Part shown: in pieces, positions 7,757 through 14,281 of the stretch | How the letters are laid out: every line of letters begins with the position of its first letter | Numbering within the stretch: position 1 is the first letter of the stretch | NCBI GenBank assembly: GCA_964345635.1 | Contig: CAYFRM010000035.1 | Location: 1 to 17,236, forward strand | DNA: 17,236 nucleotides | From: WVXT01 sp964345635 | GTDB taxonomy: Bacteria > UBA6262 > WVXT01 | Direction of reading: 5' to 3' | Notes under the pieces: model-generated | The model's input: the letters and a program-made list of their open reading frames with translations, nothing else | Database searches by the model: none | Told to the model about the DNA's origin: nothing | Made by a program: the position numbers and the translations under genes

Positions 7757-7807
7757 CCCCGTTAGAAATGGGTGTTAGAAATTCTCTTGGGGGAATTTCT
7801 AACGGGG
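7757..7807. repeat. Nested inverted repeats with alternative pairings before rnfE
   Basis: The left arm ccccgttagaaat (7757-7769) pairs perfectly over 13 bp with atttctaacgggg (7795-7807). A second left arm, gttagaaattc (7774-7784), can instead pair over 11 bp with gaatttctaac (7793-7803) around an 8-base loop. The two left arms therefore compete for the same right arm. The core words ccgttagaa and ttctaacgg also form a hairpin in the family B element on the other side of moeA (6210-6219 / 6296-6305). The structure lies 31 bases upstream of the rnfE ribosome-binding site. Confidence 0.8.
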
Positions 7808-7837
7808 TAAAGGGCTACACTACTGGTTACGCAAGTC

Positions 7838-7843
7838 AGGTGG
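7838..7843 (+). promoter_or_regulatory. Ribosome-binding site that sets the rnfE start
   Basis: AGGTGG lies eight bases before ATG 7852. This supports the start at MAKWKNFTNGFLRENP rather than the longer in-frame start at 7768, whose extra 28 residues would be encoded by the hairpin DNA and are unlike RnfE. Confidence 0.75.
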
Positions 7844-7851
7844 TGAGCGGT

Positions 7852-8439
7852 ATGGCTAAGTGGAAAAATTTTACTAACGGGTTTCTGAGGGAGAACCCGG
7901 TCTTAGTGTTAGTACTCGGGCTCTGTCCTCTCTTGGCAGTTTCCAATACTGCAATTAACGCTCTGGGGATGGGGATTGCCACAATTTTTGTATTGACTCT
8001 TTCCAGCACGGTGGTTTCGCTTTGGCGTAGAGTAATTGCTGAAGATATTCGTATTCCTATCTTTGTTATTATTATATCTACTTTTGTTACTATAGCTGAT
8101 TATTTTATGGCCGCGTATTTTCCGCCTCTTCATAGAGCGCTGGGTGTTTTTGTTCCCTTGATTGTGGTGAATTGCATTATTTTGGCTCGGGCTGAGGCAT
8201 TTGCCTATCGGAATTCCCTGATAGACTCGCTTTTGGATGCACTGGGGATGGGATTGGGATTTACTGTGGTGATAGTCACGATTGGAATAATTAGAGAGAT
8301 TTTAGGGAATGGTACGATATTTGGCTCAAGTAGATTTATCTTTCACCCTGCTTTGATTATGGTTTTCCCTCCCGGAGCATATTTAACCATCGGCTTTCTA
8401 ATGGGAATCCTCAACTGGTGGAAGAATAAGCGAGAATAG
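7852..8439 (+). CDS. rnfE: Rnf complex subunit RnfE
   Basis: This 195-residue integral membrane subunit is homologous to NqrD and paralogous to RnfA. Signatures are ENPVLVLVLGLCPLLAVSN (14-32), ADYFMAAYFPPLHRALGVF (82-100) and IVVNCIILARAEAFA (104-118). C25 and C108 lie in the two inverted half-repeats. In known Rnf/Nqr structures the matching cysteines of this subunit and its partner hold a [2Fe-2S] cluster inside the membrane. The chosen start at 7852 follows AGGTGG; an upstream in-frame ATG at 7768 falls in the hairpin and is rejected. moeA is immediately upstream in place of the expected rnfG. A family A remnant overlaps the stop codon. Confidence 0.95.
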   Translation: MAKWKNFTNGFLRENPVLVLVLGLCPLLAVSNTAINALGMGIATIFVLTLSSTVVSLWRRVIAEDIRIPIFVIIISTFVTIADYFMAAYFPPLHRALGVFVPLIVVNCIILARAEAFAYRNSLIDSLLDALGMGLGFTVVIVTIGIIREILGNGTIFGSSRFIFHPALIMVFPPGAYLTIGFLMGILNWWKNKRE

Positions 8440-8470
8440 AAGTTCCTGTAACCATCCTTTCATCTTCAGG
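8439..8470. repeat. Family A right-end remnant (rnfE-rnfA gap)
   Basis: These 32 bases match the right end of family A copy 2 (4301-4332) at 28 positions; all four differences are C/T transitions. The remnant begins at the last base of the rnfE stop codon. The left arm and inner stem are missing, so it is a decayed or truncated copy. Confidence 0.75.
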
Positions 8471-8513
8471 TATTAGAGGTGAATTCTTTAATTCAAGTTA
8501 ATGGAGGAACTTA

Positions 8514-9101
8514 ATGAACCAGGTAAGTCTATTCGGTATCTTCATTTCGGCTCTTTTAATAAATAACATTATACTTATGCGCTTCCTTGGACTCTGTTCC
8601 TTCTTTGGCGTTTCTCGCCAAATGGAAGTTTCTTTAGGAATGAGTATGGCGGTTATTTTCGTAATGACTATATCTGCAGCTGTTACCTGGATTCTCTACC
8701 ATGCTCTCTTATTGCCACTAAATTTGGAATTTCTGAAAATCTCGACTTTCATATTGGTCATCGCCTCTTTAGTTCAGTTGGAAGAACTTTTCCTGAAGAG
8801 GTACATTCCTCACCTGTATCGAGCCCTGGGAATATATCTTCCCCTGGTTACAACCAATTGTGCTATCCTGGCAGTGGCTTTCCTTCATGTCGATTATAAT
8901 TACGCTTTTATTCAAACTGTTATATATGCTCTGGGGGTCTCCTTAGGCTACACAGTAGCTATAATGCTCTTTACTGGAATTAGAATCAGATTGGATATTG
9001 CACCCATTCCCGAGCCCTTAAAGGGATATCCCACTGCGTTCTTCATAGCTGCTTTAATGTCCTTAGCCTTTTTGGGCTTTAAAGGTCTTTTCGGCTTATG
9101 A
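8514..9101 (+). CDS. rnfA: Rnf complex subunit RnfA
   Basis: This 195-residue integral membrane subunit is homologous to NqrE. Characteristic segments are LLINNIILMRFLGLCSFFGV (14-33), LVQLEELFLKRYIPHLYRAL (86-105) and LVTTNCAILAVAFL (111-124). C28 and C116 are the counterparts of RnfE C25 and C108 and are expected to share the intramembrane [2Fe-2S] cluster with them. The start is set by TGGAGGAA a few bases upstream of ATG. The gene is followed after seven bases by rnfB, whose ribosome-binding GAGGG overlaps the rnfA stop codon, so the two are translationally close. Length and topology are normal for the family. Confidence 0.96.
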   Translation: MNQVSLFGIFISALLINNIILMRFLGLCSFFGVSRQMEVSLGMSMAVIFVMTISAAVTWILYHALLLPLNLEFLKISTFILVIASLVQLEELFLKRYIPHLYRALGIYLPLVTTNCAILAVAFLHVDYNYAFIQTVIYALGVSLGYTVAIMLFTGIRIRLDIAPIPEPLKGYPTAFFIAALMSLAFLGFKGLFGL

Positions 9102-9108
9102 GGGTATT

Positions 9109-9891
9109 ATGGTCATAGTTGCTGTGATTACTTTGGGAAGTCTGGGACTTCTTTTTGGTCTTCTATTAGCTTTGGCTGGCAAAAAGTTTGCTGTCAAGAT
9201 CGATCCCAGGCTAGAGAGGATATTGAAACTCCTGCCCGGGACTAACTGTGGCGCTTGCGGTTTTGCCGGGTGCAGGGGTATGGCAGAGGCTTTACTTAGA
9301 AGTGAAGCTGGAGCGACTTCCTGTCCAGTGGTTAGCGAAGAAACTGCTTATAAGATAGGTGAGATTCTCGGGGAAGAGGTTAAGGTTAGAGAAGCGGAAG
9401 TTGCCCGGGTTATGTGTCAGGGGGACGAGAGTAAAATAAAATATGACTACAACGGAGTAGAGGACTGTCGCGCAGCTTATCTTGTAGCCGAAGGATACAA
9501 GGCTTGTAGTTATGCGTGTTTGGGGCTGGGTTCATGTAAGGCAGTCTGTCCCTTTGATGCGATTCTCTGGGAAAAGGGTAAGACTCCCGAAATCTTGATG
9601 GATAAATGTACTGCCTGCGGAAAATGCGTGGCAATCTGTCCTACAAAAGTAATCAGTCTCGTTCCTAAGAAAGCTAAAGTCTACGTTAAGTGCAGTTCTC
9701 GCGATAAGGGAGCGATAGTTCGAAAGATATGTAAATTGGGTTGTATTGCTTGCGGTATCTGCGTTAAGGTTTGCCAGCCGCAGGCCATTAAGCTGGAGAA
9801 TAATCTGGCTGTCATTGACTACGAGAAGTGCACAAATTGCGGAATCTGCGTTGAAAAATGTCCCACCAATTCTATAGTGATGGTAGAGTGA
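9109..9891 (+). CDS. rnfB: Rnf complex subunit RnfB (ferredoxin-like, multi [4Fe-4S])
   Basis: This 260-residue protein has one N-terminal membrane helix (about 2-23). The cytoplasmic part accepts electrons from reduced ferredoxin. An N-terminal Fe-S domain has C47, C50, C55 and C72 (NCGACGFAGC...SCP). The ferredoxin-type part follows with C133/C137/C143/C147, then CTACGKCVAICP (C167-C177), CIACGICVKVCQ (C212-C222) and CTNCGICVEKCP (C241-C251). Further cysteines at 103, 120, 195 and 208 suggest extra ligands, so four or more clusters are plausible beyond the N-terminal one. It is the last rnf gene. A short family B-like foldback follows the stop codon by six bases. Confidence 0.96.
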   Translation: MVIVAVITLGSLGLLFGLLLALAGKKFAVKIDPRLERILKLLPGTNCGACGFAGCRGMAEALLRSEAGATSCPVVSEETAYKIGEILGEEVKVREAEVARVMCQGDESKIKYDYNGVEDCRAAYLVAEGYKACSYACLGLGSCKAVCPFDAILWEKGKTPEILMDKCTACGKCVAICPTKVISLVPKKAKVYVKCSSRDKGAIVRKICKLGCIACGICVKVCQPQAIKLENNLAVIDYEKCTNCGICVEKCPTNSIVMVE

Positions 9892-9897
9892 GATAGG

Positions 9898-9966
9898 TTC
9901 AAAAGATAATTTGTTCATCGCTCAGGAATTTCTTAACGCCAGGATCTCTTCAGATTATCTTTTGAA
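9898..9966. repeat. Short family B-like foldback after rnfB
   Basis: A perfect 13-bp inverted pair, ttcaaaagataat (9898-9910) / attatcttttgaa (9954-9966), encloses 43 bases that include aatttcttaacgcca. That internal sequence resembles aatttcttgacgcca at about 2690-2704 in family B copy 1, next to its caaaagatagtttg arm. It looks like a shortened member of the family. The rest of the gap (9967-10034) is AT-rich and shows only a weak actct/agagt hairpin. Confidence 0.75.
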
Positions 9967-10023
9967 TATACTCTGTCTTATAGAGTCTCTACAACCGTTC
10001 GAAGTGTATCAATTTTTGTAAAT

Positions 10024-10028
10024 AAGGA
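10024..10028 (+). promoter_or_regulatory. Ribosome-binding site that sets the start of the zinc-ribbon gene
   Basis: AAGGA lies six bases before ATG 10035 but directly against the earlier ATG at 10029, with no spacing. The later ATG is therefore the more likely start, and the protein begins MAYKCEFCGKK. Confidence 0.6.
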
Positions 10029-10034
10029 ATGAGC

Positions 10035-10346
10035 ATGGCGTATAAGTGTGAATTTTGCGGCAAGAAAATCTTAAGAAATCGCTATCTGGTCAGGATAGCT
10101 TCCTATGCTGCCTACGATGGTTTGGAAATTGGTCTTTTGGATCTGACGCGCGATTTTGCAAAAGAGATAAAAAATTTATTGAAAAAGATCGAGAAAAGGC
10201 GCGGGAAGAGACTGGAGAAGGATGTCTGTGTGGGGTTTGAGTTTGTTCTCTGCAAGAAATGCCGCGACGATTATATAAGGGATCCGTTGGGCAAGGAGAG
10301 ATTTAAACCGGGTAGAAAGGGAATTTCAAAAAAGAGGAACCGATGA
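10035..10346 (+). CDS. Hypothetical small zinc-ribbon-like protein
   Basis: This is a 103-residue basic protein of unknown function. A CxxC pair at the N-terminus (YKCEFCGKKI, C5 and C8) and another near the end (LCKKCRDDY) would form one zinc ribbon. The middle is a charged, probably helical segment rich in Lys, Arg and Glu, and the tail is strongly basic (KPGRKGISKKRNR). There is no signal peptide or membrane segment. Its stop codon overlaps the cutA start (ATGA), so it is the first gene of the tight string running to maf. A nucleic-acid-binding or metal-binding role is only a guess from composition. The gene is real by its overlap, ribosome-binding site and coding-like composition. Confidence 0.65.
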   Translation: MAYKCEFCGKKILRNRYLVRIASYAAYDGLEIGLLDLTRDFAKEIKNLLKKIEKRRGKRLEKDVCVGFEFVLCKKCRDDYIRDPLGKERFKPGRKGISKKRNR

Positions 10347-10681
10347 AAGAGATAGTGATATTCATCACCTCGGGCAGTGGGCAAGAGGCGAAAAGACTCG
10401 CCCGGGTTTTGGTAGAGGAGAAATTGGCAGCTTGTGTTAATATTCTATCCGGCGTTGAATCCCTTTATTGGTGGAAGGGCAAGATGGAATCGAGCAAGGA
10501 GTGGATGCTGGTGGTTAAGACTCAGGGGAAAATGGCAAAAAAGGTCATAAAGAGAGTGAAAGAAATTCATAGTTATGAGGTACCGGAAGTAATCGCTCTT
10601 CCCATAGTCCAGGGGAATAAGGACTATTTGCAGTGGATTGCGGACGCGCTCGCTCTGCGAAAAGAGAAGGGAGCTTTATGA
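10343..10681 (+). CDS. cutA: Divalent-cation tolerance protein CutA
   Basis: This 112-residue small cytoplasmic protein forms ferredoxin-like trimers in known members. Conserved segments are LVEEKLAACVNIL (23-35), ESLYWWKGKME (39-49) and the C-terminal HSYEVPEVIALPIVQGN-type stretch (about 76-92), and YLQW follows. The family is linked to copper and other metal tolerance in E. coli, but its molecular role is poorly defined and it is widely conserved. It overlaps the preceding and following genes by four bases each (ATGA junctions), indicating one transcript with translational coupling. Confidence 0.95.
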   Translation: MKEIVIFITSGSGQEAKRLARVLVEEKLAACVNILSGVESLYWWKGKMESSKEWMLVVKTQGKMAKKVIKRVKEIHSYEVPEVIALPIVQGNKDYLQWIADALALRKEKGAL

Positions 10682-11676
10682 AGGAGGCGCTGTACTACTT
10701 ACCATTGAAAGAAAAGAATGAAGTGCAGTGTTTCTTATGTCCCCATCAGTGCATCATTGATGAGGGCAAGACGGGCATCTGTCGCACCCGGAAAAATGTG
10801 GAAGGGAAACTTGTTGCTCTGGTATACGACCAGTTTACCTCGGTGAATCTGGACCCCATAGAGAAAAAACCTCTCTACCATTTTTATCCGGGAAGGGAAA
10901 TTCTGTCGCTGGGGACGCTTGGTTGCAATTTCAAATGTAAAGGTTGTCAAAATTATGAAATTTCTCAGGCGGAAATAGGCAAGGTCCCTACTAAAACCGT
11001 GACTTCCTCCGACGCCGTGAGACTGGCAAAGCAATACGATTCTATCGGCATCGCCTATACTTACAACGAGCCGTTGATTAACTTTGAGTATCTTCTGGAA
11101 ACCGCCCATGAAGCGCATAAATACGAATTGAAAAATGTTCTGGTTACCAATGGCTATATCAATGAAGAACCTCTGGTTAATCTCCTGCCATACGTTGACG
11201 CAGCCAACATTGATGTTAAATCTTTTCGGAACGATTTTTATAAGGATTATTGTAAAGCCAAGCTAGGTGACGTCCTGCGCACTGTAGAAATTATGGTAAG
11301 GCAGAAAAAGCACGTGGAAGTAACGAATCTGGTTATTCCCACGCTCAACGACTCAGATAGCGAAATTGAAGACCTGACAGATTGGGTCTATTCTTTGTCC
11401 GATGAAATTCCTTTGCATTTCTCCCGTTATTATCCGTGTTACAAGATGACTATAAAAGCCACCCCTCTGGCTACGCTGGAAAGGGTGAGAAAAATTGCTC
11501 AGAGAAAATTGAAGTATGTCTACCTGGGAAATGTCTGGGAAAAGCCCGAATCCAACACTTATTGTCCGGGTTGCAAAGAAGTGCTTATTGAGCGCCGGGG
11601 TTACCGTACGCGGGTAGTGGGGCTTGCGGGAGAGAGCTGCAGAAATTGTGGGGAGAAGATAAATATAAAGGTTTGA
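10678..11676 (+). CDS. amrS: AmrS-type radical SAM protein (AmmeMemoRadiSam family)
   Basis: This 332-residue protein has a radical SAM core. The SAM-cluster motif is C83-x3-C87-x2-C90 in LGCNFKCKGCQNYEIS. An N-terminal cysteine set, CFLCPHQC and GICR (C18, C21, C25, C35), and a C-terminal zinc-ribbon-like pair (CPGC near 300 and CRNC near the end) are typical of this family, formerly annotated as pyruvate-formate-lyase-activating-enzyme-like. The family usually accompanies AMMECR1 and Memo proteins; neither is in this window, and the substrate is not known. ATG 10678 overlaps the cutA stop codon and is preceded by AAGGGAG. An earlier in-frame start at 10633 would run inside cutA and is less likely. 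Confidence 0.88.
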   Translation: MKEALYYLPLKEKNEVQCFLCPHQCIIDEGKTGICRTRKNVEGKLVALVYDQFTSVNLDPIEKKPLYHFYPGREILSLGTLGCNFKCKGCQNYEISQAEIGKVPTKTVTSSDAVRLAKQYDSIGIAYTYNEPLINFEYLLETAHEAHKYELKNVLVTNGYINEEPLVNLLPYVDAANIDVKSFRNDFYKDYCKAKLGDVLRTVEIMVRQKKHVEVTNLVIPTLNDSDSEIEDLTDWVYSLSDEIPLHFSRYYPCYKMTIKATPLATLERVRKIAQRKLKYVYLGNVWEKPESNTYCPGCKEVLIERRGYRTRVVGLAGESCRNCGEKINIKV

Positions 11677-11686
11677 GACAGGGAAA

Positions 11687-12709
11687 ATGAAAAAATTCAG
11701 AATTCTGATTTTTGTCTTTCTGATATTTTTTATATCCGGTTGCGGAAAGAGGGAATATAGTAAAGTAGAATTCTTAATGGATACTGTAGTAGAAATCAGA
11801 GTCCACCACAAGAGCAAGGCACAAGCAGAGAAAGCCATTAATGATTCGATGGAAGAGATGAAAAGAGTGGAACAGAGGATGTCCCGTTTTCTTCCCGGCA
11901 GTGAAGTTTCCAGGGTTAATAAGGAGGCTTTCGTTGAGGGGAAAAAGGGGACTCTATCGGCTGAGCGCCCGATACCTATCAGCGATGAACTTTTCTCATT
12001 GCTGGAGAAAGCAGTTCGTCTGTCAGAGCTCACCAGGGGTCGTTTTGATATTACCATCTTTCCCTTGTGGGAAATCTGGAAGTTTGAGGGAGAGAATCCG
12101 GAAGTGCCGGAAAAGGCAGAAATTGAAAAGGCGCTGAAATTGGTGAACTATGATAAGATGATTTTGAAAAACGGCGAAATCAGTTTCGCCGGTAGGGGAA
12201 TGGGTATCGACCTGGGAGGTATAGCCAAAGGTTATGCGGTGGATGGGGCAGTGAGGGTTTTGAAAGAGAAAAATATAAACAGTGCTATGGTGAACGCAGG
12301 AGGAGATATATATGTTTTGGGGAGAAAACAGGGGAAACCCTGGCGCATCGGTATTCGACACCCTCGCAGAGAAGGAGAAATCCTGGGAACCATTGAGGTG
12401 GAGGATAGGGCGATCGTTACTTCCGGGGATTACGAACGTTTCTTTTTTTCCGAAGGTAAAAGATACCACCATATCATAAATCCCAGGACAGGTTATCCTG
12501 CGGATGAGTGTCAGAGCGTGACTATTGTGGCTGAAGAAGCTACCTTTGCTGACGGACTGGCTACGGGGATATTTGTTTTAGGTCCCCGCGAGGGCATGGC
12601 TTTAATTGAGAGTCTGGAAGGGGTGGAAGGAGTTATTGTGAATAAAGAAGGAGATGTCTCCACTTCTTCGGGATTGGTTTCCCGGATTGAGTATGTTAAC
12701 CAGAAATGA
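11687..12709 (+). CDS. apbE: FAD:protein FMN transferase ApbE (lipoprotein)
   Basis: This 340-residue exported lipoprotein has a signal peptide ending in lipobox ISGC with C19 lipidated. It transfers FMN from FAD to Thr or Ser in D-x-x-(S/T)-G-A-(S/T) motifs. Conserved elements are FLMDTVVEI (29-37), GMGIDLGGIAKGYAVD (171-186), NAGGDIYVLG (203-212), TSGDYERFF (245-253), HHIINPRTGYPA (261-272) and ADGLATG (288-294), which contributes Mg2+ ligands. Likely clients in this window are RnfG (T156 and T257) and RnfD (S157), which fits its placement just downstream of the rnf genes. The next gene begins inside its last codons. Confidence 0.95.
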   Translation: MKKFRILIFVFLIFFISGCGKREYSKVEFLMDTVVEIRVHHKSKAQAEKAINDSMEEMKRVEQRMSRFLPGSEVSRVNKEAFVEGKKGTLSAERPIPISDELFSLLEKAVRLSELTRGRFDITIFPLWEIWKFEGENPEVPEKAEIEKALKLVNYDKMILKNGEISFAGRGMGIDLGGIAKGYAVDGAVRVLKEKNINSAMVNAGGDIYVLGRKQGKPWRIGIRHPRREGEILGTIEVEDRAIVTSGDYERFFFSEGKRYHHIINPRTGYPADECQSVTIVAEEATFADGLATGIFVLGPREGMALIESLEGVEGVIVNKEGDVSTSSGLVSRIEYVNQK

Positions 12710-13058
12710 CAGGATTCTAATATTTGTCCTTGTTGCCGCTGCCTCTTTCTATTTTATGCGGCTTTTCTTTGTTTCCCGTGAGGGGAAGGAAGCTCTGGTT
12801 AAAGTTGGTAGTAGCCCTCCTCAGAGGGTCTCTTTGGAAATAAACAATAAAATCGATATAGAAGGCGAAAGAGGAAGGGTAATTATAGAGGTTAAGGAAG
12901 GAAGAGTGAGAGTGATAGAATCAACCTGCTTTCAGAAAATATGCGTAAATACAGGATGGATTAATAAACCAGATCAAAACATTGTCTGTTTGCCAAATAA
13001 GGTGCTGGTAACCATAGAAGGAAAGAGAAGTCCCGAAATTGACGCAGTGAGTTATTAA
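12693..13058 (+). CDS. NusG domain II-containing membrane-anchored protein
   Basis: This 121-residue protein has one N-terminal membrane helix (about 8-26) followed by a small beta domain of the NusG-domain-II type outside the membrane. The conserved part is STCFQKICVNTGWI (77-90) followed by IVCLPNKVLVTIEG (97-110), with C79, C84 and C99. The family is not the transcription factor NusG, and its function is unknown. It is often encoded beside a Gx-type membrane protein and apbE or rnf genes, as here. ATG 12693 gives the normal N-terminus and overlaps the apbE end by 17 bp. A start at 12654 would add 13 residues inside apbE. Confidence 0.85.
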   Translation: MLTRNDRILIFVLVAAASFYFMRLFFVSREGKEALVKVGSSPPQRVSLEINNKIDIEGERGRVIIEVKEGRVRVIESTCFQKICVNTGWINKPDQNIVCLPNKVLVTIEGKRSPEIDAVSY

Positions 13059-13075
13059 GAGGAAAGGCAATTTTG

Positions 13076-13633
13076 ATGATCGGGAAGAAAAGAATAGTTC
13101 ATATTTCAGCTTTGATTGCTCTTGCTTCCACCTTGCAGATAGGAGAGAGTCTTTTTCCCCATCCGCTCCCCTGGCTCCGGCTGGGGTTGGCGAATATGAT
13201 TACTTTGACGGGACTGGCGATATTTGGATTCGCTGTAGCAGTTCAGGTAGCTGTGTTAAGGACGATTTTGAGTTCCCTACTTCTGGGAACATTCTTCACC
13301 CCCGGTTTTTTCTTGAGTTTTTCCGGCGCGCTGGTGAGTGCTCTGGTGATGGGCGGGGTTTATGGTCTGGGAAAGACGGTAAAGTCGAATCCTTCTTCCC
13401 AGTATCTTTTTGGTTTCAGCATAATAGGAGTTTCCATTCTGGGAGCAGTGACTCATAATCTTACGCAACTTTTCGTTGCTTATCTTTTCCTGATAAGGCA
13501 TAAGGGAGTATTTTTGACACTTCCATTTTTAATAGTGGCAGCGGTTGTTACTGGTTTTGTGACCGGCTACGGCGCCGATTACCTGAGTAAAGAAATAAGA
13601 AAGATAACGCCCGACGCCGGTAAGCTTCGTTAG
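13076..13633 (+). CDS. Gx transporter / Hpre_diP_synt_I family membrane protein
   Basis: This 185-residue very hydrophobic protein has about five or six membrane segments. It matches the family annotated either as Gx transporter or as heptaprenyl diphosphate synthase component I. Typical features are the N-terminal HISALIALASTLQIGES, PLPWLRLGLANMITL (about 33-47), RTILSSLLLGTFFTPGFFLS (about 62-82) and the AVTHNLTQL segment near 125. The enzymatic name is probably misleading, and the topology resembles small substrate-binding S components of transporters. ATG 13076 follows the ribosome-binding stretch GAGGAAAGG; a TTG one codon earlier is possible. It lies 17 bp after the NusG-II gene and is probably functionally linked to it and to Rnf/ApbE flavin metabolism, but this is inference. 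Confidence 0.85.
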   Translation: MIGKKRIVHISALIALASTLQIGESLFPHPLPWLRLGLANMITLTGLAIFGFAVAVQVAVLRTILSSLLLGTFFTPGFFLSFSGALVSALVMGGVYGLGKTVKSNPSSQYLFGFSIIGVSILGAVTHNLTQLFVAYLFLIRHKGVFLTLPFLIVAAVVTGFVTGYGADYLSKEIRKITPDAGKLR

Positions 13634-13675
13634 ACTGTTTGTTTCTCGGAATTAAGTATTGTGTTCCTGGAATTG

Positions 13676-14281
13676 ATGATGGAAAGATTGATTTTGGCTT
13701 CCCGTTCTTCTCGCAGGCAACAGATTCTCTCGCAAATGGGATTAAAATTTCGAGTGATGCCGTCTCGTTTTTTCGAGGAACACCCGGTCTCTTCCACGGG
13801 GAAATTGGCTCCCGGGAAAATAGCCGAGAAATTTGCGTTACGGAAAGCAAAAGAAGTTTCTATGAGACTTTCTGAAGGGTTGGTTATCGGCGCGGATACA
13901 ATAGTCGCCCTGCCTGCTAGGGAAAGAGACAGAGTGAAATTTGAGATTATCGGCAAACCCGGGACAGTCAGGGAAGCAGGAGAGATTTTGAGACGACTGG
14001 GTGGCACAACCCATGAAGTCTATACGGGGATCGCCGTTGTTGATGCTAAAACGGGTAAGAAAGTTGTGGGGCATGAAGTTTCCCGGGTGAGGATGAAGAA
14101 GCTCACCGGGAGAGAAGTCTCCCGATTAAGCGGGATGCATCTGGATAAAGCAGGCGCTTACGGAATCAGAGAGAAGAACGATGCCTTTGTGCAGTTACTG
14201 GAAGGGTCCGTGGATAATGTAGTGGGTATGCCCGGGAAGTTATTGAAGGAATTATTGGGAAAATTTGGCGTGAAGTTTTAG
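13676..14281 (+). CDS. maf: Maf family nucleoside triphosphate pyrophosphatase
   Basis: This is a 201-residue cytoplasmic enzyme. Maf proteins hydrolyse non-canonical or pyrimidine NTPs (dTTP, UTP or methylated forms) to the monophosphate. Conserved motifs are LILASRSSRRQQIL (5-18), GADTIVALP (72-80, catalytic D74), IIGKPG (91-96) and THEVYTGIAV (112-121), with SGMHLDKAGAYGIR later. A small charged insertion (ARERDRVKFE, about 81-90) separates the GADTIV strand from IGKP. ATG 13676 (or the next codon, 13679) gives the usual N-terminus; the GTG at 13661 is less likely, and the Shine-Dalgarno sequence is weak. Its end overlaps the end of the opposing SurA-like gene by four bases. The exact substrate cannot be told. 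Confidence 0.93.
   Translation: MMERLILASRSSRRQQILSQMGLKFRVMPSRFFEEHPVSSTGKLAPGKIAEKFALRKAKEVSMRLSEGLVIGADTIVALPARERDRVKFEIIGKPGTVREAGEILRRLGGTTHEVYTGIAVVDAKTGKKVVGHEVSRVRMKKLTGREVSRLSGMHLDKAGAYGIREKNDAFVQLLEGSVDNVVGMPGKLLKELLGKFGVKF

Noticed and set aside
7768..7851. N-terminal extension of rnfE by 28 residues
   Set aside because: It is encoded by the hairpin region, is not RnfE-like, and ATG 7852 has a well-placed AGGTGG.
10633..10677. Longer start for the AmrS-type gene inside cutA
   Set aside because: The extra residues are unconserved, and ATG 10678 overlaps the cutA stop codon with a good AAGGGAG upstream.
13076..13633. Heptaprenyl diphosphate synthase component I as an enzymatic assignment
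   Set aside because: The protein is a polytopic membrane protein with no prenyltransferase motifs; the name is inherited from family annotation.
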